The notes: generated from the letters alone by a model not told the origin. A stretch of 64,000 bases of DNA from Paraglaciecola sp. L3A3 (GCF_009796765.1 NZ_CP047023.1:1223501-1287500), one strand, 5' to 3'; positions 35,207-45,097 are shown, numbered from the stretch's first letter. Program-made: numbers and translations.

Positions 35207-38200
35207 ATGGTAAATTTTGGTATTTTTAGTCAACCAAAAGGGCGAAGCAGTCATGCTTGGCTTTTTTGTCTTGTTATAGCTTTTTTTAGTCAAATTTCGT
35301 TTAACGCTTTTGCTGTTGTCGCTGTCGGTGGTAGTTGGCAAAAAGTAGAAGATGTAACAATTACCCAAGGTCAGCGTTTTTATATTCGTGGTACCGGTTA
35401 TTACACCGACAATACCGTAGCATTGGCAAATTCAGACGATTTGTCAGATATGCTGCGCATAGTCGTAACTGATTCAAGTATGGATGTGATGAATGCTACT
35501 GGCAGTGATGATAATGGCCATCCATATTTCGATTTAGCATCAGCTGAGGATACAACACGCGTATGGTTTGTCCGAAAGCGTGGAGCTTTTAACTACACTT
35601 TGGAAGTTCAACAATTTATAGAAGAAACCGACCCAGATACCGATGATGATGGGATCCCTGATTCAGAAGATATTTGTCCTACAGATCCTAATAACGATTG
35701 TATTACCATAGTGGGTTTAGTGTTTGGTAATGGCGCTGCTGTCGATTTAGCTGCTGTTAAAGTAGGTAAAAATTCAGTCAATACCACTACTGATTTGTCC
35801 GGTGAATTTACTGCCAATGTGGGTAACGCAGAGTTAGCTTCTGATGGTATTGATAAGTTTTTCCCAGTAGAAGTTGTGGCTGATGGTTTCGCTACCGGTA
35901 ATCCTAAAGTTATTTGGCAAATGGGTAAAACTGATTACCAAGTGACAATTGATTTACAACAAATTTCAAAAGTTATTACTACAGATGACGATGTGACTCA
36001 AGGTGTTAAAATTGATAAAGACGGTGCGCCCGTGGGTTCACTTACTATCCCAGTTAACGCCTTACCAGTAGGTGTCACTGCCATTACTGGCGAAATAACC
36101 TATTTAGATCCTGAAACGGATGACATTTTATCGGCTCCTGGTGGTGATTTGTTGGCTTTACCAGTGGGCGCAGATCCAAATACTGGACAAGTCACCCTTG
36201 AAACTTTCGGTATGATGGAATTTGATTTAGTCGATCAAGACGGTAATGAAATCACAGAATTAGCAGCCGGTGAAATGGCTGAAGTATGTATGAAAGCTAC
36301 CTCTGGGTTAGAGGTTGGTGATACGGTACCTCTTTGGTATTACGATGAAGACGCTGGTCTTTGGCAAGAAGAAGGTCAAGGTATTGTCGAAAATCGTGAT
36401 GGCGAATTACAGATTTGTGGTGGCGTAGCTCACTTTACTTGGTGGAATTATGACCAACCAATTTCTACCCATTCTTGTATGAAATACAGCATTCAATCAG
36501 AATCTAACGATACAGATATCAACTCTCTAGGTTGGTATGTTGAAGGCGTAAGTTATAACGGTACATCTCCTTCTAGAAGTTGTTCAAACGATGTAGGGGT
36601 TTCGCAGTTTGATTCGTTCACCGTTAAAATCACTACCGATGTTGCTAACCCAGAACAAATCAAGGTGTATACCAATATTGGCGGCAATAAATTCTACTTG
36701 TTAGATGACGGTGACAATACTTACAGCTTAACGCAAGTTTCTGCTGATGCTGCGGTATTTAATACTCCAGATACCCAAGGCAGTTGTTTAAGCAATACAC
36801 AATCTGGTAGTTGTATGAATCTTGACCACCAATCTGATAATAACGGAATTTTACCACTATCAGCAGAGGTTAACTTTCCTCCAGTCATTATGGAATTCAG
36901 TGTTAGTAGCGGTACATTGTTGCCAGGCGAAACAGCTGATGTTAAGGCGACAGTCACTGATCCTGAAAACTCTACTGTGACTTTAGATTGGTCGGTCAAT
37001 TGTGGTTATTACGGTGAGACCAATGGCTCTGAGTATATGACGCCGAGCAGCGAGAGCGGCGTATCGGGTGAACAATATACAGCAGTAATGACTGCCCCTG
37101 ATGTGCTAACGTATCCAATTGAATATTGTAATATTGAGTTAGTGGCTACCGATGACGCTGGTTTGTTTACTACTGCTAATCGTTGGGTACCCGTTGCTGC
37201 TAGTTTTGAATATCAGCTAAGCGGTGTAGCTTATGGTACAGATGGCTTACCCTTTGCAAACTTAGAGTTGCATTATTCTAACAACTGCTATGACAGTACT
37301 TCAATTGATGAATTTGTCATGACCAATGCAATGGGTGAATACCAATTCAATATTGATTTCGCTGGTTGCATTGATGAGTATAGTTATGGAAACTTGGGGC
37401 TAATTCGAGCTGATTATGACTATGCTGGAAATCAATGGTCAACTGAATTTTACATTAATGATTATTACTACGGTGAATCTGACGGTGGTCAATTGTCTTC
37501 TTGTATTGTTGATTCGGATGGTACGACAGTATGTGATTATGATCTTCATCTACCTGTGTTATGGGGGCCTGTGAGTGGAAACGTGTATTTAGCTGATGAT
37601 ATTGATCCAGCAGCTTTTTCCTCTTTTTACATGAATACAAACTCTGGTGAATTTGGCGATTTTAGCTACTTCAGTGGGTCATTAGATCTTACCAGTTCAC
37701 CGGCGAGTTTTGGTCCGATCATGGCACCTGTAGGAGATATACATTTAGGTCATAATTATCAAGTAGCGGGTGAATCACAATTTCAGATTAACAATTTTCA
37801 TAATTCAAGTACTGACGGTGGAACCGTTGATATCGGCACTGTGTTGCTAACCGTGCCTGTAGTTGTGACTATGTTCGATTCTGATAATGCACGATTACCA
37901 GGAATTAATATTAATTATTCTTCTAGTTTTTGGAATAATAATAATAATGGAGCCGCAATCGATTTAACTGGCACTACCGATAGTAATGGAGAGTTTATGG
38001 CTGATGCTTATTTAGGCTATATGTCCGCTAACTCAACATTCCCTTTTTATTATTACGGAGGTAGTGTTATTTCTGCGGGTGTCACCCAATATATTGATTT
38101 AGGCGGCACAGAAGAATGCGTGTTTGAAGGGAAATTTGTAGACGCTTTTGGTGCACCTATTGAGGATGAGCAGTTTACTATTTATCAATCTTCAGGTGAA

Positions 38201-38401
38201 GTTGCTTTTATGACTGATATGAATGGTAATTTTAGTACCACTGTAACGCCTGGTTATTACTCTGTCGAGAATTTTAATTACCAATCAAATTACCGTAATC
38301 AAAATATAGATAATTGTCGACCTATTGCTGGCCAGCCTCGTGTTATTCGATTTGATGCTGTTATGTCAGAAGGATTTGGGTTTAATGATTTTCCCCAATA
38401 G
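35207..38401 (+). CDS. Large secreted protein with TSP3-type and carboxypeptidase-regulatory-like domains
   Basis: A 1064-residue exported protein. A signal peptide ends near NAFA (about residue 36). An N-terminal beta domain is followed by a calcium-binding thrombospondin type 3-like segment DPDTDDDGIPDSEDICPTDP (about 143-162). Next comes a carboxypeptidase-regulatory-like domain (GLVFGNGAAVDLAAVKVG) and a long region with paired cysteines. Further prealbumin-like repeats contain GVAYGTDGLPFANLELHYS, GPVSGNVYLADD and FEGKFVDAFGAPIEDEQF. No C-terminal anchor is visible. AGGAGAAGGGA precedes the ATG. A surface or extracellular role is likely; no enzyme motif was found. Confidence 0.82.
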   Translation: MVNFGIFSQPKGRSSHAWLFCLVIAFFSQISFNAFAVVAVGGSWQKVEDVTITQGQRFYIRGTGYYTDNTVALANSDDLSDMLRIVVTDSSMDVMNATGSDDNGHPYFDLASAEDTTRVWFVRKRGAFNYTLEVQQFIEETDPDTDDDGIPDSEDICPTDPNNDCITIVGLVFGNGAAVDLAAVKVGKNSVNTTTDLSGEFTANVGNAELASDGIDKFFPVEVVADGFATGNPKVIWQMGKTDYQVTIDLQQISKVITTDDDVTQGVKIDKDGAPVGSLTIPVNALPVGVTAITGEITYLDPETDDILSAPGGDLLALPVGADPNTGQVTLETFGMMEFDLVDQDGNEITELAAGEMAEVCMKATSGLEVGDTVPLWYYDEDAGLWQEEGQGIVENRDGELQICGGVAHFTWWNYDQPISTHSCMKYSIQSESNDTDINSLGWYVEGVSYNGTSPSRSCSNDVGVSQFDSFTVKITTDVANPEQIKVYTNIGGNKFYLLDDGDNTYSLTQVSADAAVFNTPDTQGSCLSNTQSGSCMNLDHQSDNNGILPLSAEVNFPPVIMEFSVSSGTLLPGETADVKATVTDPENSTVTLDWSVNCGYYGETNGSEYMTPSSESGVSGEQYTAVMTAPDVLTYPIEYCNIELVATDDAGLFTTANRWVPVAASFEYQLSGVAYGTDGLPFANLELHYSNNCYDSTSIDEFVMTNAMGEYQFNIDFAGCIDEYSYGNLGLIRADYDYAGNQWSTEFYINDYYYGESDGGQLSSCIVDSDGTTVCDYDLHLPVLWGPVSGNVYLADDIDPAAFSSFYMNTNSGEFGDFSYFSGSLDLTSSPASFGPIMAPVGDIHLGHNYQVAGESQFQINNFHNSSTDGGTVDIGTVLLTVPVVVTMFDSDNARLPGININYSSSFWNNNNNGAAIDLTGTTDSNGEFMADAYLGYMSANSTFPFYYYGGSVISAGVTQYIDLGGTEECVFEGKFVDAFGAPIEDEQFTIYQSSGEVAFMTDMNGNFSTTVTPGYYSVENFNYQSNYRNQNIDNCRPIAGQPRVIRFDAVMSEGFGFNDFPQ

Positions 38402-38460
38402 GGGGTTTAACATCTCGTCGGCCTGTGGCTGGCGAGTTTTAAATTATAAGGAATGATAAA

Positions 38461-38685
38461 ATGAACAAACAATTTAAAATTGCATTGTTTACCGCTGTAA
38501 GTGTGGTTATTTGTAGCACACATGCATTGGCTAAAGTTGAAGATGACCCTATGCAAGTGATTAAAAAGCAACAACTTGAGCAGGTGAAAAAATCTAAGGC
38601 ACAACGCAAGCTACAGATCGAAGAACGTAAAACAATTCGCCGCGAGAAAGCGGTAGAAAAAATTAAGTTACGTGCTATTAAATAG
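38461..38685 (+). CDS. Small exported basic protein
   Basis: A 74-residue protein: signal peptide (about 1-24, cleaved near ALA-KV) followed by a highly charged helix rich in Lys, Arg, Glu and Gln (QVKKSKAQRKLQIEERKTIR). AAGGA stands 8 bases before the ATG. It follows the 1064-residue secreted protein after 60 bp and precedes a terminator, so the two probably share a transcript. Mature length is about 50 residues. Function unknown; it resembles periplasmic helical peptides. Confidence 0.72.
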   Translation: MNKQFKIALFTAVSVVICSTHALAKVEDDPMQVIKKQQLEQVKKSKAQRKLQIEERKTIRREKAVEKIKLRAIK

Positions 38686-38706
38686 CCGTAATTATTAAAA
38701 GATAAT

Positions 38707-38770
38707 AGCTCGGATTGTAATTGTCATTACCTGATTTAAAGGTTTTGTTCAGTTTACTCCGAGCTTTTTA
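38707..38770 (+). terminator. Probable terminator
   Basis: agctcgga (38707-38714) pairs with tccgagct (38758-38765), followed by ttttta. The loop is long (43 bases), which lowers confidence, but the position after the small exported protein gene fits. Confidence 0.5.
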
Positions 38771-38811
38771 TTTGTTGATTACAAGATACAGTGAAAGATA
38801 TTCCCCAAAAC

Positions 38812-39480
38812 TTATTTTAATTTGTCATCACTTGGCGAATTTACAACTGCACGGCTAAATTTTGTGAGGTTTGCATAATTAAGCGCACCTTGTTTTACGA
38901 TTATTTTATTGTTTTTATTATTCACGAAAACTACCCCAGGTGTACCTGTTAAACCCAGTTCTTTGGCTTCTTTTTGATCTTGTTCTATAAGAGGTTGATA
39001 TTTATTGCTGTTTATACACAGCATCAATTCTTTGCTATTTAGATTAGATTTTTGCGCGGCCAGGGTAATGAATTGCTGCGCATTTTCAGGCGTATTATTT
39101 GGTAAGTTGAATAAGTTTTGAGTTAATGCCCAAAAGCTTTCGTTGCCGTACATTTTGCCTGAACATTCAATCGCGTTTGCTTGTTGTAAATATCCCAAGG
39201 AATTGTTTTCTAGGGGAAAGTGTCTATATACCCAATTCACTTGGCCCGATGATTGGTTGACAAATTTTTTTAAGGTTAAGCGTAATTTTTTACAATAAGG
39301 ACAAGAAAAGTCTGAATACATGATGATACTTACTGGCGCGTTTAACGCTCCATAAATATGCTCTGATTTTGTTGAAATCGGTCTAATGGGAGATGAGGCG
39401 GAGTAACTCGGTTGGATAAATAAAATAACTAGAACTATCGTTACTAGTTTCATTAGTGTCGGCATACAAAAAGTTTTCAC
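38812..39480 (-). CDS. DsbA-family thiol-disulfide protein
   Basis: A 222-residue periplasmic thioredoxin-fold protein. A signal peptide (about 1-27, ending PSYSA) precedes APVSIIMYSDFSCPYCKKLR with the active-site Cys-Pro-Tyr-Cys, and the cis-Pro loop is GLTGTPGVVFVNN. FRHFPL-like YRHFPLEN and the helical insert fit the DsbA/BdbD-type (DSBA-like thioredoxin) family. The GTG at 39480 is chosen because a strong AAGGAGG lies 9 bases upstream; internal ATGs at codons 6 and 10 lack one. Probably an oxidase or isomerase of exported proteins. Confidence 0.87.
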   Translation of the reverse strand: MKTFCMPTLMKLVTIVLVILFIQPSYSASSPIRPISTKSEHIYGALNAPVSIIMYSDFSCPYCKKLRLTLKKFVNQSSGQVNWVYRHFPLENNSLGYLQQANAIECSGKMYGNESFWALTQNLFNLPNNTPENAQQFITLAAQKSNLNSKELMLCINSNKYQPLIEQDQKEAKELGLTGTPGVVFVNNKNNKIIVKQGALNYANLTKFSRAVVNSPSDDKLK

Positions 39481-39687
39481 CGGTTGTTTCCTCCTTACTC
39501 TATTTTTTTGATTCTAGCATTAATTACTTAGGATAAAGTAAAACAGGTAATATGATTTAACGATAGAAAATAGCGTTTATTTCGTATCTAATAGCGTGAT
39601 TATTTAGCGGCTATTTAAAAAGGCTGTGAAAATACCTCAACAAACTGTTGATGCATAAACTTATTCGATAATAAGGCGCGTTTAAAT

Positions 39688-40464
39688 ATGGATGATCTGA
39701 AAAATATAGTGTTGCTTTTGTCATGGGTTGATTACTTAGGCATAGTATTATTTTTTAGTTGCTGGATGGGTTACCGTTTTATTTTAGAACGAGGTGATAT
39801 AGGCCGTAAAGGCTTGATAGGGATTACCCATGAATACCGTTTGCAATGGGCTATGGAATCGGCTGCCCGTGAAATCCCTGTAGCTTGTGCGGGTTTAGTC
39901 AGTAATTTAATGGCCAGTGTATCGTTTTATGCGTCTACTACTATTTATATTATTGCAGGCTTATTCGCTCTAGTCGGTTCGGTTGAACGTTTATTAAGTT
40001 TTTCTGAAGATATGCCTTTTGCCCAAGCTGTTTCTAGTGGTTTGATTGAATTAAAATTGATTCTATTAATTTTAATTTTTGTAAATGCCTATTTTAAATT
40101 TACCTGGTCTTTAAGGCAGTTTAATTTCTTGTGTATTTTGATTGGTGGTAGCCCTTATAGAGAGAATATGCCATCAGAAGAGTATCGATTAAAAACTGCT
40201 AAAAGAATGGCCAGGGTTAATTCATGTGCTGGTAACGAGTTTAATCGCGGTATTCGTTCTTATTATTATGGAATTGCCGCTTCTACTTGGTTTTTGCATC
40301 CAGTGGCATTTATTGTCGCCACCATCTGGGTTACATATATTTTATATATAAGAGATTTTCATTCTCCTGTACTTGAAATATTACGTGATACTTACCCGCC
40401 TGAATTACGAGATTATGAACTCGATGAAGAAGTGAAATCAGCCACTGCAGACAAGCCTTTGTAG
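39688..40464 (+). CDS. DUF599-family membrane protein
   Basis: A 258-residue inner-membrane protein with four or five hydrophobic segments (about 8-26, 65-95, 118-138, 205-230). It has the DUF599 signatures WVDYLGIVLFFSCWMGYRF, FSCW-type opening and FNRGIRSYYYGIAASTWFLHP. Function of the family is unknown. Its last 52 bp overlap the end of the convergent alpha/beta hydrolase gene, so the two C-terminal tails are encoded on opposite strands of the same DNA. Confidence 0.88.
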   Translation: MDDLKNIVLLLSWVDYLGIVLFFSCWMGYRFILERGDIGRKGLIGITHEYRLQWAMESAAREIPVACAGLVSNLMASVSFYASTTIYIIAGLFALVGSVERLLSFSEDMPFAQAVSSGLIELKLILLILIFVNAYFKFTWSLRQFNFLCILIGGSPYRENMPSEEYRLKTAKRMARVNSCAGNEFNRGIRSYYYGIAASTWFLHPVAFIVATIWVTYILYIRDFHSPVLEILRDTYPPELRDYELDEEVKSATADKPL

Positions 40465-41405
40465 TTTTGTTTTTGTAAGGGGGAGGCTGCTTTAAAACGT
40501 TTATTCTTAATTCGTTTTTGTTCTGCTTTTTTCACATGTTTAGCAATCCATTTAGTCATTTTTTTCATTAGCTCCGGAGGAAAATCATGGCCCATACCTT
40601 GGATGATTTTCAATTTGGCTTTTCTAATACTTTCAGCTGTATTTTGGCCGCCAATACAAGGGATTATAGGGTCATCTGAACCATGAATAACTAATGTCGG
40701 CGCTTTAATGTGTTTTAAACTGTGCCGTCTATCACCTGTGGCTGCGATGGCAGCTAACTGGCGCTTTACACCCGCTGGGTTATAGGCTCGATTAATATTA
40801 AGTTTAGCTTGTCGACGTAGGGTGAGGTCATCTATTGGATAGCTAGGACTACCAATTAACTTATTCATTTTAATGTTATAACGAATTGCCGCTTCGTTAT
40901 GACTTTTTCTGGGACGTTTGCCTAAAGCTAACATTATTCTAAGATTTGAAGTTGAAACGATAGGCGAAGTGGCAGACATAATTGAGGTTAAACTCAACAC
41001 TTTCTTTTTGTGATGACTCGCTAATATTTGGGCTATCATGCCGCCCATTGACGCACCAATCAAATGGGCTTTTTTAATTTTAAGTGCGGCCATTAATTCC
41101 AACACATCGTTTGCCATATCTTCAAGTTTGTAGGGGGTAGAATAACGAAAGGGCAAACGATGACTGAGCCAAGTTTTCAGTAAACTTGGATCCCCCAATT
41201 CGTCTAGCTGAGTCGATAAACCTACATCTCTATTATCGAAACGTATCACTCTATAACCTTTTTCTACTAAACCTAAATACAGTTCATCTGGCCAAATGGT
41301 CATTTGTGCGCCCAAGCCCATGATCATAATAATGACAGGTGCCGACTTTTTTCCTTTGTCTTGAAAATTGATAGTAATGCCGGAACGGGTAGTGATTTTT
41401 TTCAT
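40413..41405 (-). CDS. Alpha/beta hydrolase
   Basis: A 330-residue soluble hydrolase of the alpha/beta fold. The oxyanion region is IMIMGLGAQMTIWPD, the nucleophile elbow is LIGASMGGMIAQIL (Gly-x-Ser-x-Gly), the acid is in LVIHGSDDPIIP, and the histidine is in GMGHDFPPEL. This is the pattern of the AclR/poly-ester and epoxide-hydrolase-like group; the substrate is unknown. The C-terminal 40 residues beyond the fold are basic and low in complexity, ending in a serine run, and this extension creates the overlap with the DUF599 gene. Confidence 0.88.
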   Translation of the reverse strand: MKKITTRSGITINFQDKGKKSAPVIIMIMGLGAQMTIWPDELYLGLVEKGYRVIRFDNRDVGLSTQLDELGDPSLLKTWLSHRLPFRYSTPYKLEDMANDVLELMAALKIKKAHLIGASMGGMIAQILASHHKKKVLSLTSIMSATSPIVSTSNLRIMLALGKRPRKSHNEAAIRYNIKMNKLIGSPSYPIDDLTLRRQAKLNINRAYNPAGVKRQLAAIAATGDRRHSLKHIKAPTLVIHGSDDPIIPCIGGQNTAESIRKAKLKIIQGMGHDFPPELMKKMTKWIAKHVKKAEQKRIKNKRFKAASPLQKQNYKGLSAVADFTSSSSS

Positions 41406-41856
41406 AAGTTTAATTTGGTAATAAGTTTGATCTTCATAAATTAAGACAGATTTACGCTTGTACCTTTTATGCTGACAGAAGTTTGTGATAATTAAATGAA
41501 AGTGAATATTTATTAGCTAGTCATAATAATTCATAGACATTATGGGTGAACTATAGGCATGATCGCCCTCATTTGGCGCTATGTGGCAAGTAAATCGGAT
41601 TTTAGTTGATTATTACCTGAGATATTACCTCTTGGTTATCGGCGACAAAGCTAATAGATACGTAGGATTGAAACCGAATTTGAATGTTCGTTTGATTTTT
41701 CTGTTTAGTCTTTTTATTTGGCGCACATTTTGCTCATTGTTAATAAATTATCGTAAATCTCCATAACCATAGGTTGGACTAAAAATTATACTATTTGACT
41801 AAATATTTTTCTTTCAAATAGTTTTAAAATGTATTTACTTTATAAAAGGATTCATT
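41406..41856. other. Intergenic region
   Basis: About 450 bp of AT-rich sequence between the divergent hydrolase and PhK-like genes. A 61-codon open frame at 41581-41766 has no ribosome site and no protein-like pattern, so I do not call it. The promoter of the PhK-like gene should lie near the 3' end. Confidence 0.5.
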
Positions 41857-44800
41857 GTGAAAAATCTTGATTTACATAATCAGTTAGAAAAATATTATCA
41901 GCAAATTAAAGCTGTGATTATAGATAAGCAGCATCCTTTATCGGGATTATTACCAGCCAGTACTGCAATAACAGTGCATGGCAATTATCAAGATGCTTGG
42001 GTTAGAGACAATGTTTACAGCATACTCGCGGTTTGGGGATTGGGCTTAGCTTACCGTCAGCTCGATAACGATAATGGTCGAGGATATGAGTTAGAGCAAA
42101 GTACTGTAAAATTAATGCGGGCGTTATTGCGCTCGATGATGTCGCAGTCGGCTAAAGTTGAAGCTTTCAAAAAAACTCGCAGCCCAATGGACTCATTACA
42201 CGCAAAGTATGACACAGCTACTGGAGAACCTGTGGTTGCTGATCATGAATGGGGGCATTTACAAATAGATGCGACCTCAGTATTTTTGCTTACTCTGACG
42301 CAAATGATTGGTTCAGGTTTAGATTTAATCTGGACCAATGAGGAAGTCTGTTTTATTCAAAATTTGGTGTATTACATTGAGCGGGCTTATCGTACCCCTG
42401 ATTTTGGGATCTGGGAGCGTGGAGCAAAAACCAATAGTGGTAACGTTGAACTTAACTCAAGCTCTTTAGGTATGGCTAAGGCTGCCTTAGAAGCGTTATC
42501 AGGCTTTAATTTATATGGCGCTAAAGGTGGGCCAAGTTCAATCATTCATGTTGTGCCGGATAATATTGCTCAAGCAAATATTACTTTAAAAGCGCTGCTT
42601 CCTAGAGAGTCAAACACTAAAGAAATTGATGCCGCCTTACTTAGTGTGGTGGGGTATCCCGCATTTGCGGTATCTGATCCCAACTTATCTGACAAAGTTC
42701 GCAACGAAATTATCGAGAAATTAGAAGGACGTTATGGTTTAAAACGTTTTCTACGTGATGGTCATCAAACTGAACCAGAAGATGAAGGTCGATTACACTA
42801 CGAAGAGCAAGAGCTTAAACATTTTGAACATATAGAATCAGAATGGCCATTGTTTTTTTCCTATCTATATCTGGATGCCATTTTTCGTGATGACAAGGCA
42901 CAAATTTCGCACTATAGACAAAAGCTTGATGCAGTCTTGGTCGAGCAGGACGGGCATTTTTTATTACCTGAACTTTATTATGTACCTAAAGAAAATGTCG
43001 AATTAGAACGTCAAAATCCAGGCTCTCAAGATAGGGTGCCAAATGAAAATGTGCCTTTGGTTTGGGCGCAAAGTTTATTTTTATTAGGCAAAATGCTGCA
43101 AGATGGTTTATTGCGTCCGGGCGATTTAGATCCTCTTGGTCGTCGCTATGTAAAACCGCCAAGTTTGCCAGTAGTGCAACTGGTTTTCTTAGCAGAAGAC
43201 GAAGCATTACAACATGAATTAGCCAGCCATGGTGTCAGTACAGAAAGTATTAATAACATTGCTCCAGTTAAAGTTTGTCGACCAGAAGATATTGCCAATG
43301 TGCATGCGCAAATTGGCCGTTGTGATAGTTTAGGATTAAGCGGTCGTACTACTCGCATGCCCAAAAGCTTAACCACAAGTCGTATTTATGTTTTGGGGCA
43401 ATCAAGGGTGTTATGTCTGACACCTTCTTTTACTCAACAATCGTTTTTCCTAAGTTATGATTTAGAGTTTTTAATTCGTCGTTTCAAAAGTGAGTTACGT
43501 TATTTACATCGTAATTGGACTGAAACAGGTCGACCTATTGTCACTGTGCTGTTAACCCGAGGGTTATTAGATACTGACCGCACGTCTTTCTTTGAATTAA
43601 TGAAACAAATCTCTAGTGGTGAGGTAGCAGATACACCTGTATTGCAAGGCACTGTTGCGCAATTGAGCTCTACAGCGGCACATGAGCGTATTGAGCCGTT
43701 ACATGATTATTCTATACCAAATACTCCGTTAGCTTGCCTATCGACCCAGTTTGGATGTTTAGCGACTAAAGGTAAACAACTGCCTATTAGTCAAGTGACA
43801 AGCGTTGAAATAGGTTTGAATACAGATAGTACTAGTTTAATCAAACGTCTTAGTGGTGCTATTAATATTTATGAACAAATTGCGCTGTTGACTAATCTAG
43901 TCAAGCTACATGATTTACAATTTGTAGTGAATATTGACAATAATAATTACCAACTGAGAGAGCTGATTGAAGAAGTTTATCGTAATGCTGGAAACTTACG
44001 TATTTGGTCGGTATTAAGACAAGCATCTGGCTTGTTAGGTAAGTCTGACGGTGATTTAGGCATAGCTGTGAGTGCCATACTAATAGCCCAGAAAATTATT
44101 CAAGTTGGCCGTTCTTATACTGATGATACTTTGATCACTCGTCCTTTGTCAGACAGTGAATTACTGAATAAAATTCACTCATACTGCCGTGAAGATGTAC
44201 GAGATCAAATTCTGACTCAAGAAGTCTTGTTATGTTTAGGTTTATTGATTAAGTCTAAGCCCGAACTATTTAGTGAATTACTGACTATTCGTGTCAGTCA
44301 TTTTATTATTTTGTTGACCAGTCAAATCGTCAGAGCTGAAAAAGTACCTGCTGATGTGGCTTACGATACTTTAATGGCCATGCCACCCTCGGCTATTCAA
44401 AAGAGATTAGAGGAAGTGATGGAAGATTATCATTCTTTGACAGACCTACCTCAACGGATAGAAAAACTGCATGCAAAAAGTGGTCATGGAAAACTGAGTT
44501 GGAAACAAAACTTAGGACTAGAAGCGCTGACTGCTCCCACTGATGGTTGGTTAGCATGGCGTCAACATCAAGGGATTATTGATCGTAGATCTGCAGAGTT
44601 TAATAATCGTATTTGGTTGATTTTACACCATACGAAAGGCTTGGTTATTGGCAATAAAATGGACAAACGAAATCGCATATGCAGCAGTTTAGTGCTAAGT
44701 GATATGACCCCCGGGGAAACGTCATTTGCGCTATTAACCGAACATATGTTGAATAATATTCAGTCTGCAGAATATCGTCAATTAAGTATCGAAGCATTAA

Positions 44801-45039
44801 ATGCTATGGCCAGTTATTTTGAACAAAATAACAGTTTAGTGATCGATGAGGAAATAATAGTCGATGTAGCTATAGGTCATGCAGTGAATCTGGCGTATAT
44901 AAAAACTTATCCAGCCAGAGAAAATAACTACAACGAATATAAAGTCGATGCTTGGACATGTTTTTATGACCTTGCACCACAAGAAACCACAGCTTTTATT
45001 ATTTCGGCATTGAACCATTTATTAATTGACAATGAATAG
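41857..45039 (+). CDS. Homologue of phosphorylase kinase regulatory subunit (GH15-like)
   Basis: A 1060-residue cytoplasmic protein that reads like the alpha/beta regulatory subunits of animal glycogen phosphorylase kinase along its whole length. The N-terminal (alpha/alpha)6 glucoamylase-like (GH15) domain shows AWVRDNVYSILAVWGLGLAY, DSLHAKYD, WGHLQIDATSVFLL, DFGIWERGAKT and SSLGMAKAALEAL. The middle has SGRTTRMPKSL. The C-terminal part has MTPGETSFALLTEHMLNN and AEYRQLSIEALNAM, matching the end of animal PhK alpha. Start is GTG with AAGGA 6 bases upstream. No kinase, calmodulin or glycogen phosphorylase gene is nearby; a SetA-like sugar exporter follows. Function in bacteria is unknown; glucan binding or hydrolysis is possible. 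Confidence 0.88.
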   Translation: MKNLDLHNQLEKYYQQIKAVIIDKQHPLSGLLPASTAITVHGNYQDAWVRDNVYSILAVWGLGLAYRQLDNDNGRGYELEQSTVKLMRALLRSMMSQSAKVEAFKKTRSPMDSLHAKYDTATGEPVVADHEWGHLQIDATSVFLLTLTQMIGSGLDLIWTNEEVCFIQNLVYYIERAYRTPDFGIWERGAKTNSGNVELNSSSLGMAKAALEALSGFNLYGAKGGPSSIIHVVPDNIAQANITLKALLPRESNTKEIDAALLSVVGYPAFAVSDPNLSDKVRNEIIEKLEGRYGLKRFLRDGHQTEPEDEGRLHYEEQELKHFEHIESEWPLFFSYLYLDAIFRDDKAQISHYRQKLDAVLVEQDGHFLLPELYYVPKENVELERQNPGSQDRVPNENVPLVWAQSLFLLGKMLQDGLLRPGDLDPLGRRYVKPPSLPVVQLVFLAEDEALQHELASHGVSTESINNIAPVKVCRPEDIANVHAQIGRCDSLGLSGRTTRMPKSLTTSRIYVLGQSRVLCLTPSFTQQSFFLSYDLEFLIRRFKSELRYLHRNWTETGRPIVTVLLTRGLLDTDRTSFFELMKQISSGEVADTPVLQGTVAQLSSTAAHERIEPLHDYSIPNTPLACLSTQFGCLATKGKQLPISQVTSVEIGLNTDSTSLIKRLSGAINIYEQIALLTNLVKLHDLQFVVNIDNNNYQLRELIEEVYRNAGNLRIWSVLRQASGLLGKSDGDLGIAVSAILIAQKIIQVGRSYTDDTLITRPLSDSELLNKIHSYCREDVRDQILTQEVLLCLGLLIKSKPELFSELLTIRVSHFIILLTSQIVRAEKVPADVAYDTLMAMPPSAIQKRLEEVMEDYHSLTDLPQRIEKLHAKSGHGKLSWKQNLGLEALTAPTDGWLAWRQHQGIIDRRSAEFNNRIWLILHHTKGLVIGNKMDKRNRICSSLVLSDMTPGETSFALLTEHMLNNIQSAEYRQLSIEALNAMASYFEQNNSLVIDEEIIVDVAIGHAVNLAYIKTYPARENNYNEYKVDAWTCFYDLAPQETTAFIISALNHLLIDNE

Positions 45040-45059
45040 GCTTTTTTAGCTCTTAATAA

Positions 45060-45097
45060 AGTAAGCAGATAAATGTTGAATCGTTTATTTGCTTACT
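45060..45097 (+). terminator. Probable terminator after the PhK-like gene
   Basis: A 14-base arm 45060-45073 pairs with 45084-45097 with one G-T type mismatch, forming a strong stem with a 10-base loop, 20 bp after the stop. The T run after it is poor (ctcttt). Confidence 0.55.

Noticed and set aside
41581..41766. 61-codon open frame in the spacer before the PhK-like gene
   Set aside because: No ribosome site, no recognisable signal or domain, AT-rich composition; open by chance.
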